64,000 nt of DNA, from positions 7,366,481-7,430,480 of the forward strand of contig OZ024807.1 of the NCBI GenBank assembly GCA_964017045.1, in the 5' to 3' direction. Both the position numbers and the translations under genes were made by a program. The notes beneath the pieces were generated by a model. The model ran no database searches and was not told the origin of the DNA. It saw only the letters and a program-made list of their open reading frames with translations. This document shows, piece by piece, positions 35,301 through 47,300 of the stretch; position 1 is the stretch's first letter, and each line of letters starts with the position of its first letter. This DNA comes from Omphiscola glabra. Lineage: Eukaryota; Mollusca; Gastropoda; Lymnaeidae.

Positions 35301-38300
35301 CGTCAACAATTTCACAGACATCATCGTCATCAATTTCACGATATTTAAATATATCACCCAGCTTGACAGTCCGCTCTGACAACCAATCTGGCAGTGTGAC
35401 AGTCCGCTCTGACAACCAATCTGGCAGTGCTGCATGCACAAACTCATTGAGCCATTCTGTTTGTAATTTGTATACACCTTTTCTTAGAAAGCGATGACGC
35501 TGATAGCTTGCTTAACTGACGTTTATGCATAACGGTTAAAACATTATTAAAAATAATTAGCTGCTACATTTATAATAAACCAGACATTTGCGATTTATTT
35601 ACTTTATACACATTCACTGCGCAGTATGCGCCACGAAATTAGCATATATGGTGGCGGTGGTTCAGAACGAGGCTAGCTTAATCCGGAATGTATCGGTTAG
35701 CTGTAAATAAATAGTTCTCAGTAAAATATAGAATACACAAATATAGATCTCAATCAAATTAAAAACTGTCATATTCGTCTTGCAGAGTGCAGCGTATCTG
35801 TTCGAATTTATTTCTATAAAAATTTGCTGCACAGATACTCAAAACTGGGCAGCCGCGCAGCTTAAAGGGAACATTGGACTGGAGGTTTTTCTGATAATAT
35901 TAAACAATTTCTTTGGAAATAAGTGTAGACTCCAACAGAAAGTTTGCTTTCAATTTAATTTTTAATGAAGTTAGAGTTTGTACAAATTACAAAGAATACA
36001 ATAATTTCTTACATTATATTTATACCACTCATATTTAGTACAGGGCATTAACTATAGCAAATGGTGTCATAGTGTTAGCTGATTAAAGAGGGTGCCAAAT
36101 TGTCATTTTTCATGCAAAATATGTGAATTAATATATCATTTTTTAGAAAGGGGTACATAATTTTTGACTTTCCCGGCCCATAGTTTTTGCTAGCCTCAAC
36201 TCTGCTCACACCAAGAGATATACAATTAGGTTCCGATTATCGGTGTCACCATGACCTGTAGAGTCTCTTTGGCCAATTTATTTTAATTCGAACAGTGTCT
36301 TAATTAGTATTATGCTATTGAAGAGTATGTGACTGCAAGATATGACAGGAAAAGCGTTGCACCTGGAAATTGCATGTCTCATTAGTATGCATTGTATCAT
36401 TTAGAAATTGTAAGGTGGGGGGTGGTTGGGAGAATAATTTAAGAGTTCCTAAGTTCTATGAAAATCAGCAGTTTGATATTTTAACAAAAAAATTATATTA
36501 ATCTTTTGTTTACCTGAAAATAAGACTATGTATAATATTTAAGTTCAAACTGAGGATGTCCATGTCAAACAAAAACCGGATTTCTTGTTTTCAGGTTTGA
36601 AACGATTGATTTTCATAAACCGGTTTTAAATTATTTTTATCATGATATAAAAAGGAAAGAAATCTAGATTGTTAAAAAATTAATAATACAAAATTTAAAG
36701 TATTTTTACTATTATATTTGTATAATAAATTACATTGATGTATAATGCATAAAATTGGCAATCTGTATTGGTAGCAGCTGTCCTATGTAAAAAACCGGAT
36801 GTTTTTGCTAGCATCTATTGTGCAATAGTGCAATTGTGCATTAGTGCAATTGTGCAATAGATATTAACAAGTTGTTAGCCTCTCATAATTTAGCTTCCCC
36901 TCCCCAATTTAATGAAAACTTTAATGTAAAGAGACTGCATACATTTTTTTAGTTATTTAGCTAAGTATATGAAGTGGACAGAAACGCCCCCCCCCCCCTC
37001 CCTTTCCAAAAAAGCATCCTGAAGCTCCATACTTCATTGGATGTTGCTATCTTTTAAAATATCCATCCAGGGGTGCCACTTTTCCGGATTATCCCGGATT
37101 CGCAAGCTCAGTTTATTCAAATACAGATTCTGTTTTTAAAAAAAATAATCGTGTAAGATCGCTCGAAAGCCTGTTCGGCGAAAGCTGGTTTGCTATAAAT
37201 AGAACAAGTGCTGCGACCTCTCGCAAGCCTCTTGCAAGCCTCTCGCTTTCATTTGTAATCATTGTACAAGAAACAATTTCTACAGTGTATGAATTTCATG
37301 ACTTTAAATTAAGTTTCAGGCTTTGAAAAATTTGTAAATGAATTTTCAGGTTTCAAGAAATTTTTATTAAGGGGATTTCAGGGTTTATAGCTTTCAGTGA
37401 GTGGCACCTCTGTGTCCATCTGACATGGCTGTGAGGAACAGTTTGTAAAGCATTTCAAATAAGTTCTGGGTAAGAAATCCCCCCCCCCCCCAACCCCACT
37501 AAACGCTGATTAATCAGCAAAATGGTAAATTAACGATAATTTGCCAATTAATCGGTGCAACCCTAGTTGTTTTTATTTGACAGTGCATAGTATAAGGTAT
37601 TTTATTAAACTCGATGGTGTGTAAACATATTTTTTTTCATCCTTTTTCAGTTTTAGGTTTAGAGATTGACATTGGAAAAGTTCCTCCATATACACACTGC
37701 ATTCCAAGTGATGAACCTCTTCAGCTATTAAATCCTTTTTTAGAAGAGCTTCCTTCTGATTATGTAGCTGCTAAAAATAATCCACAGTTTTTCTCTATGG
37801 AATGGACCATTACTAAACCAGGGAAAGAGGAAGTAGATATCTTACGTATTACAGCAGCACCTGAAGTATTGGTGCCTAGGTATTCAGTATATAAATTGTG
37901 GAGCTTGCAGGTGAGGGCCTGGTTCATTAATCCTTAGGGTTCTAATAATTATAAGTTAATTAAATAAAATTATTCTTAGATAACAGAAGAAAATTGCAAT
38001 AACTATTCTGTAAAACTTGTTGCGAATTACAGCAAATAGTGGGTGACATGCTATTTTATTTGTTTAAAAAAAAATTTCATAATAGCTGTGGCCTGACATG
38101 GGCAGGTATTGTTTAGTTGTTATGTTTTTTGTTGCTGAACAAAATGTCAATATATTTCCAGTATCCTCAAAGAATCATGTTAATTTTTACAGTCTCTCAT
38201 TCAATAATTTCTGTTACTTAAGATTAATAATGTTGGGGCTGATGACACTGCAACGTACACTGCAAGACTGGCTGTGTTTGGTTCCAAAAAGATTAAAGAT

Positions 38301-41300
38301 TTTAATTTAACTGTTGCAAGTGAGTAGCACTACTTTCTCACACATTTTCATTTACTAATTAAATTTACAAGAACAATGATGGTGATAATGTTAAATCTAT
38401 TTTGTTATTGTAGCGAGTCTTAAATTTGAGTTGGGAGGTGAGACTTCATCTTTAAATAATTAAATTGACTGTCTGCTGTGTGTACCTCAAGTACCTTTTA
38501 AAATAAGAAAATGTGTACACCAGAGGTCCCCAAACTTTTTTGTCCCGTAGACCACTTGCCATGTTTTTCGGTTTTGGGTAGACCTCCTTCTTACCTGATG
38601 ATACATTCTTACATAATAACTTAAATTCTAATATGATTCTTCATCACGATTCATGAACATTTATGTTTTTAACTTTTTTACTTCATAGGTACTTTTATAA
38701 TTTATGTAGGAAGATATATGTCTTTATATTATAAGGTAATATAACGTAAGTAAATAGGTACTATCTGTGTATGTGGATTATTCCATTCCTGGAATGCCAA
38801 AATAGAAGTTACATGAGATCCACTATAGTTGACCTTCATTTTCATTTCATTTCAATTGTTTTGTTCCGCTGACATGGCCCCCTTGAAATTTGTTGTCGAC
38901 CCCTGGGGGTCGATATAGACCACTTTGGGAATCTCTAGTGTACACGTTTCTATACAGTGGTTTTTTTTTTAGCTTTCAATTTCTTGAGCATCCTGAGAAT
39001 TTTTGTCTGAATTTTATTTCTAATTCCTCTTTGCTTAGAAACTCCAGTACTGAAATCTGATAAGATAACAGTGACCAAGCAACCGAACGAAGCGGCAGGA
39101 ACATTCACCTATAAATGTGGACAAATTGCAGATTTGGGGACACCACCAATCAACTTTTATTGGAAGGTACTGACTCAACATTTATTAATTTACAACAGCC
39201 GCAACAATGAAAGTTCATAAGCTGAATTTTATAGTGGCTTGTTTTATTTCATAAACCAAAGCTTCGGAAGAGAGTCCCAGCATCAGAGATCAGAGCAAGG
39301 AATTTATATTTTACTAGAGCTGAGAAAATCCATATTTTGGGGGGCTGCTATGGGTAAAAGGAAATCTTTTTATTTAAAAAAAAAAATTATATGAAAAAAC
39401 ATTTAATGAAAATTGCCTAGTTTTGATCTATACACAGAGAAATAATTTGGATTAAGTATAATTTTTCTGATTTTCTTTGTGTAAATAAAAAAAATAAAAA
39501 CTACAGTGGAACCTCTCATAACGAGTAATTCGCATAACGAGCAAAAAAAAATGTGAAGAAGTTGCCCCCTTAATGAGCGACATTTCGCATAATGAGTTGT
39601 GCAGAAAGGGGAAGTCCCTTTTTCAGGAAATTCATTTATGAGCCGGAACTTCCGCGCCGATGCATTAGTCTGTGTTTAGCACTCGGTCTGTTAGCGTATT
39701 GTTTTCGTGTGTGATCACCAGTTTTTACAAATTTTGTATTCAGACAGTATTCGTAATTTTTTTATGTGCAAAATGTAATAACCTGTGCAACGATATTGAA
39801 GAGCTTGTGAAAGACCACAGTCAAGAGTTGACCACTGAAGAGCTTATGGAGTTGCATCGTGTTTCACAGCAAGAAATTATGGAGGAGAGCTCATTAATGG
39901 AGGAGAGCTCATTAATGGAGGAGAGCTCATTAATGGAGGAGAGCTCATTAATGGAGGAGGAAGTAGCAGAGCAACAATCTTCTAGCGCAATAAGAAAAAT
40001 GCTGAAAGCATGGGAAACTGTTGCATCGTACATTGAGAAGCATCACCCTAATAAGAAGGTGGCTATTCATGCTACAAATTTATTCAAAGATAATGCTGTG
40101 ACACATTTTCGTCAAATTTTGAAGCGTCGGCAAAAACAAATGTCTTTAGACAGTTTTCTAGTTAAAAAGGATTAATTATTTGTCATAAATTCATATTTTT
40201 ATTTACGTTTTTTGTTTCAAATCTAAATTGTATTCCAAGTTGTTACACTCCTTAACAATTCATAAGTAATTTTAGTTGAATAAATGTTAATAAACATTTT
40301 TGAAAAATGAGTATTTTTTCAGCATGGAACGCATTATCGTATTAAATTGTTTTATTTAACGAGTGTTTCGCTTAACGAGTAAGATTCTGGAATGAATTAT
40401 GCTCGTTATGAGAGGTTCCACTGTATTAGTTAATCGGTATTATATTTATACTATTGTAAATTAAACATTTAAAATAAATTTGACCAGTCTTAGTACAATA
40501 TTTAGTGAAATAAAAAAATCACTAACCAATAAATTCACAGTCACATATAAAAGTTTCATCTTTGAAAGATGCTCAGTGTAGAGAACCATTTCCTTATTTT
40601 ATGGTAGACCTAAAGATGGAGGAGCTATTTTAAGTTTTTGTGTGATGAATAAAAACTTGTTCTGCAATGCACCAATATGTAACTATTAAGAACATTTTGC
40701 ATCACACCAGTCGTCTTAAAGCTGCCATCAACAAAGGCATGACATCATAGCAAAATCTCAAACAAAGACTTTCAAGACTGAGAACACTATGTGCAATGCA
40801 GTAAAAACAAATTTCCATTTATTTGAATCAATAAAAGCATCCTATCCTATCCTATCATATATCATATCATATCATATCTTATCATATCATATCTTATATC
40901 ATATCCTATCTTATCCTATCATATCCTATCTTATCCTATCTTATCCTATCATATCATATCTTACATATAGGAGTAGTAATTGTTTGAACGTCTCAACCCT
41001 ACTTGCTTGGAAAGGGCATGAAAATATGAGAATACAAGATCTTTTTTTGTAGGAAAGTAGCACATTGTCACATTTTTTTTGTGGGGGTTATCGGGTCATC
41101 ATTTCACTACCCCCAGTCAACATGGTTACATCTACAGGAAACACTATTCATCTCAACCTTGTGACAATACTAAGCCCATTGTTTTTTTATTTTTTTTTAT
41201 TTTTATTTTTTTAATTTTTTTTATTTTGTTGTTTTTATTTTTTGTTTAATCTCGGAATGAACAGAGATGCTGGAGTTTAATTAAAATATTCTGAAAGTGT

Positions 41301-44300
41301 GTTTAAAAAAAAAAAAAAATCACCGCCTAAACGTAAGACATGGTCAAAGCTTTCATTTCTCATTTTTTCTTAGAACAAATTTTTCTTATAGTAAATTTAA
41401 AAAAAATAACAACAACCAGTATTCAACCTCATTCTAGGCCACCCTATCCTTAGTTCCACACTTCTAGGCCACCCTATCCTTAGTTCCACACTTCTAGGCC
41501 ACCCTATCCTTAGTTCCACACTTCTAGGCCGCCCTATCCTTAGTTCCACACATCTAGCCCGCCCCACCCTTAGTTCCACACTTCTAGGCCACCCTATCCT
41601 TAGTTCCACACTTCTAGGCCACCCTATCCTTAGTTCCACACTTCTAGGCCGCCCTATCCTTAGTTCCACACATCTAGCCCGCCCCACCCTTAGTTCCACA
41701 CTTCTAGGCCGCCCTATCCTTAGTTCCACACTTCTAGGCCGCCCTATCCTTAGTTCCACACTTCTAGGCCGCCCTATCCTTAGTTCCACACATCTAGCCC
41801 ACCCTATCCTTAGTTCCACACATCTAGCCCGCCCTATCCTTAGTTCCACACTTCTAGGCCGCCGTATCCTTAGTTCCACACTTTGTAGGCCGTCCTATCC
41901 TTAGCTCCACACTTCTAGGCCGCCCTATCCTTACTTCCACACTTCTAGGCCGCCCTATCCTTACTTCCACACTTCTAGGCCGCCCTATCCTTAGTTCCAC
42001 ACATCTAGCCCGCCCCACACTTAGTTCCACACTTCTAGGCCGCCCTATCCTTAGTTCCACACTTCTAGGCCACCCTATCCTTAGTTCCACACTTCTAGGT
42101 CGCCCTATCCTTAGCTCCACACTTCTAGGTCGCCCTATCCTTAGTTCCACACTTCTGGGCCGCCCTATCCTTAGTTCCACACTTCTAGGCCGCCCTATCC
42201 TTAGTTCCACACTTTGTAGGCTGTCCTATCCTTAGCTCCACACTTGTAGGCCGCCCTATCCTTAGTTCCACACAAAGACGAAAAGGTTGTTTGAAAAGAT
42301 TCAGTGGGACAGCTTTACCAAATCTTTAGACTCACTTACGTCAAACCACTTATCCATTTGATTGGTTAGAGTGGGGGTCCTCAAACCATGGACCAGACCC
42401 ACTTTCCAGAATCCTTAACTCTGGTGTTGGTAAGGTGAAATTTGGTAGCGACAAATATGGAACAGGACGCTTATCTCATGAGCAAAATGCAGGCTCATAT
42501 ATTGCAGATTAAAATTGTCTTTTTCTTAATTGAATTTTTTTTTTTTTTAAATTTTTTCCCCCCATTACATACAATACAGATTGTTGTACTTTATATACCA
42601 ACTTAAAACTCTTAAGACTTACTCATGGAACCAACGAGTAAACCATCTGATTAAAGTAGAATCTCTAATTGAATCTCCTGCTTGAACAGTCCTTTATTTA
42701 ACTTCCTGATGGGAAGATAGATTAGTACACCACAAATTATTGCATGTATATATATTACTTGTATGTGGATTATTGTCAGTTTTTAATTGAACAAACCATT
42801 GATGCTGTAGGCCCGGCACACACACATTGCCCATGGACTTTGAACTGTGAGGGATCAAATTATTATTGAGACGATCAACAATTTAAGAAAGAGGCCTGCA
42901 ACAATAAAATTTAGGATTGGCCAAGGGGTGGGGTTAGTTTTGGACATGTGAGTAATCATATAATATAGGCTTGGTTTGGGTTCCTTCCTTTCCGTTTGTT
43001 CACTGCTGAGTCAGGAAATAAAAGTCTAGATGACTGATATATAGAGATTCAGGTTGTACATTAAACATCAACTCCGTATTTTGATACACCATCTGCCTCC
43101 ACCACCTTGGTACACCAATTCCCCATCTTGATCCACCATATCGTCCCCGACCTTGATACCCCCATATCTTTCCACCTTTATCCGTCATTTCCCTCCCCCT
43201 TCTTGATTCACCATCTCCTCCCCCACTTTGATCCACCATCTCCTCCCCCATCTTGATCCACCATCTCTTCCCCATCTTGATCCACCATCTCTTCCCCCAT
43301 CTTTAACCACCATCTCCTCCCCCAACTTTATCCATCCTCTCCTCTCCCACCTTGATCCACCATCTCCTCTCCCACCTTGATCCACCATTCCCCCAACTTT
43401 GATCCACCATCTCCGTCCACCTTGATCTGTCATCCCCCGTCCCCCCCACATGCTTAGAACTGTAAAGTATTTAAAAGGCCATGATTAAAATATTGGATGC
43501 CCATGATGCCTGTCACGAGCTCCCTTATGCTCAGTGACATGTAGTCTAATTTCTAAAATACCCCTGACACCACCTTGTTTTGATGTGCCCGAGGAAACAC
43601 AAGAACAAAACAATCAACAAAATAAATCCTCAATTTAACTTAAAGTAACAAAAGCTAATTTATTATCTAAACACACCCTGTAACATAATATGCGATATAC
43701 GACAAATATACCATGAGATGTGCATGAAATATGATTACTACCTATCCTAGAAGATATACTATGAAATGTGGATGGCTGTCATATAAATGTTATAATAATT
43801 ACTCTAAGAACATATGCAAAGTACAAATGAAACAATTCTGACGTATGATTCAAGTACTACGCTACAGCTCTTTATAGTGGAGTCTTGTATGATGTCGCCT
43901 CTCTACTACGTGAGGGTATGCTCTATGGTCAGGGATTGTCTTCGGCTCTTTCTTGCATCTCGTCGTTGCTCTGTATTGGCATGCGTACAACATCAACACG
44001 GCAACATGCTTTCAAAGATTTCTCTTACTAGTATCGATAATAATAAAGGGTGACTACTCCTGAAATATATGAAGAAATCGCCTACACCATTTGATCTACA
44101 CTAAGCCCTAGCTAGCTACTTACCGTAGTCTTTCAAATTACAAAACGTCTACATAACGCAACTGTCAGTCACAAGAACTACCATAAAGCTTCACATTCAG
44201 ACACCATACATACACTAACTCTCTATGTGGATTCTGGGCAAAACTGGTACAAGGTAGGTCTATGTCTAAACACTCACGAGAGAAGTCTCATGTGCGGACT

Positions 44301-47300
44301 GTAGTGGTCAGTGAAACTACAAAATTCGGTGTCACTATATATAAATCTATATACCCGCTCGCTCCTCCCCAACTTCTACCCATGACGCCATCCAGTCTAA
44401 ACGTGCACCCAGATAGTAATTACGTACTGCCGTGACTCCACGATAAACTAACGCCTCGAGGCGTGTCAACGTAAGTCACAGACAGCTGTATACATACTTG
44501 CTTTCATACATTTCCCCCGTGTGATAACAGCCGCAGGGGACCGCCATACCTAGTCTTCTTACTTTCCTTACTCTCTCACGATATTTGAACCTGTGGATAG
44601 TACTTCGACCATGGCGTAACAGTCACCCTGTGACAATGCCATGTCATAGAATCAGCATTGTACAATTTATTTTCAGTGTTTTTTGCATTTAGAGCTCAAT
44701 ATAATTTATCAGTATGCAACTCAACAAATTCGGAAGCTTTTATAGGAAGAGAGGTTGCGGGGTGATGGGTGGGTGGGAACTTTGTTTCTTACATGATTGT
44801 GGGCAGCATTTGAAATAAAATAGGTAGATTTATTTAATGACGATTTCAGATAGATTTAGCAATCACCTTTGCATCAATGAACAAAGCAGACCTGTTAACC
44901 CTCAAGATTTAGCAATCACCTTTGCATCAATGAACAAAGCAGACCTGTTAACCCTCAAGATTTAGCAATCACCTTTGCATCAATGAACAAAGCAGACCTG
45001 TTAACCCCCAAACTCTTAAAAATCGAGCAATATCGTCACAAAATTGTTCAACACATTATGTTAATAGTAAAAAAAACAAAAAAACAACAACACACAGTAT
45101 ATATAATACACATTGTACACACCTCAAAATTGTATATTGTAAGCCAAGATCGTAAGAGTAAAACATGTCTGACAAAAGCAAACAATTGCCCCGTCCCATT
45201 TGAATTCAACAACAACATCAGAGGCCCCCATTGCTGTGCAAATTAGGGCTGTTTTATCATCCACCCACACAACAGCTTTGGTTTTTATGAACAGTTTAGG
45301 GACAATATTACCACATGGTACTAACATACTTTTTTTGTATGGTAAAATATTCGCCTACCACTTCTCATATTTACATGCGCTCCGCATGTACTTTCTTGTC
45401 CCATTGACCGCATTTCTTTGTTTTCCACCACTACTGAGACTGAGAGACGGATGATGAGTTTCTCCTCTTTTTTTCCTTATTCTTTTATCTTGGCATCACG
45501 TCATTAGTTCTACTGTTGAAAGCAAAAAAGGCTTTTGGCGGACACATTCATTTTGTCGTTGTCTTTTTTTCCAGGTTTTAACTTACCAAGTGTTTCATAT
45601 CTCTCTATATTTATAACTTGATTCCCGGTGCTCCCCAATATTATTCCTTTGAAAACAATAGCATAAATATACTATTGGGCTCACAATGATTTATTTTATT
45701 CACCATTATATTTGCTTTATTATTAGTTTGCCTAATGGAGATGTTGATTTCTTCAATTAAATTTATATCTTTCAGTCCGTCAGGAATGATTCCATTTTAC
45801 CAGCTGATTACAAAGATGGCTTCTTGACGATCACCCTGGCAGATAGTGAAGGTAGTATACTAAATTTCCATTTTTTATCTGTAACAGTAGCATGGTCTTG
45901 AAAATAGAAGAAAATTAGATATTTGTTTGTTAATAGAAAATCTCAACCAGCTATAATTTAATGAAGTGTTAAAAAAACAGCAAAACAAATAAAGATAACA
46001 TTTGTTTGAGGAACAACTTTTTGTCATTTGTAACTAAATCAGTTTACGAATCACTGCTGTAAAAAAAAATTATTTTAAAATCCTTCCAATGGTTTTCAAC
46101 TGATATGTTCGAATACTAATAATGTCCTGATATCCCAGCCTCTGATATCACAGCCTCCCTCTGATATCACAGTCTCTGATATCACAGCCTCTGATATTAC
46201 AGCCTCTGATATCACAGCCTCCCTCTGATATCACAGCCTCCCTCTGATATCACAGCCTCCCTCTGATATCACAGCATCTGATTTTACAGCGTCTGATATC
46301 ACAGCCTCTGATATTACAGCCTCTGATATTAGATTACAGCCTATTTGTAATTGGTTTTAGTGTGTTGTAAGATTTTTTAAAAATAATGAAAACTGTTGTT
46401 TAGACAAATCCTTAAGATGGTCATTGTTTTTTTTAATGTCCATAGAAATAACTTGTAAAATAGACAAGACTTCACCAGCTGCAAAATGTATTCCTGAAGC
46501 AGAAATGGGGAGATGGGACGTAACCAGCGTAGGGCAGTCTGCCATACCCAGCTCAGGTACTTATTTTTTAGTAGGGTCTTTAAATGATCTCGGTGAATGA
46601 AACTAGGAAAATGCAAGTGTAGTACATGAGTTTATGGATGTTGTTTTATGTGTTATCCATAAAACATACATGCTCATAAAATACATTTTTGACATCTAGG
46701 AATTATCTAGAAGTATAACGGAACGGAATTCGGGCGCATTTTAACAGGGCTTTATATTATGTAACTGGTATTTTTTTATGACTCATTGGCATCTAGCTCC
46801 TAACCGTTATGTTCTTAATTTTAAGGAACAAGGTAAAACTCAAACTAAGGATTTTCAAGATGGGGAAAAAATATAAAAGATGAATGACATTTCCCCCCCC
46901 CCCCCCCAAATTAATTTGGATCAATAAAAGTATCTTATCTTTTCTTAAACTTGAACACTATGTGTAGAAAAAATCAAGAGGCCACGCGAAGAGATCAAAT
47001 GAATATATATCTGAGATTACTCTTTAATAAGTTCCCGATGTTTAGGTCAATCACTGGAATTGGTAGTTTGATCTGGATCAAAATGTTCACAAGGAAGTGT
47101 AAATGCCTTTTATATTTTTAAATCAGCCGAGGAGTGGACAAAGTTTTGCATTTCTGATGACACTTTTTAAAAAAAAATGTAGAAATAAATTGCATATAAA
47201 TTGCCGGTATGGCTGTAGTCTGACAAACAATGGCGGCAGCAGCAAAGCGTGAACTTATCTTCTGCTAATGTGACCTGACAAAACATGCATTCAAGTACCG

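Noticed and set aside
39672..40175. Functional host gene (167 codons)
   Set aside because: It lies within Tigger inverted termini and corresponds only to the transposase C-terminus.
41397..42210. Minus-strand frames of 160 and 118 codons with VELRIGRPRS repeats
   Set aside because: Pure minisatellite inside an intron; both frames consist only of the repeat.
43000..43451. Gly/Trp-rich minus-strand frames
   Set aside because: Artefact of the pyrimidine-rich minisatellite at 43083-43445.
43814..44053. 79-codon plus-strand frame as a gene
   Set aside because: It lies entirely within the solo LTR and shows no family resemblance.
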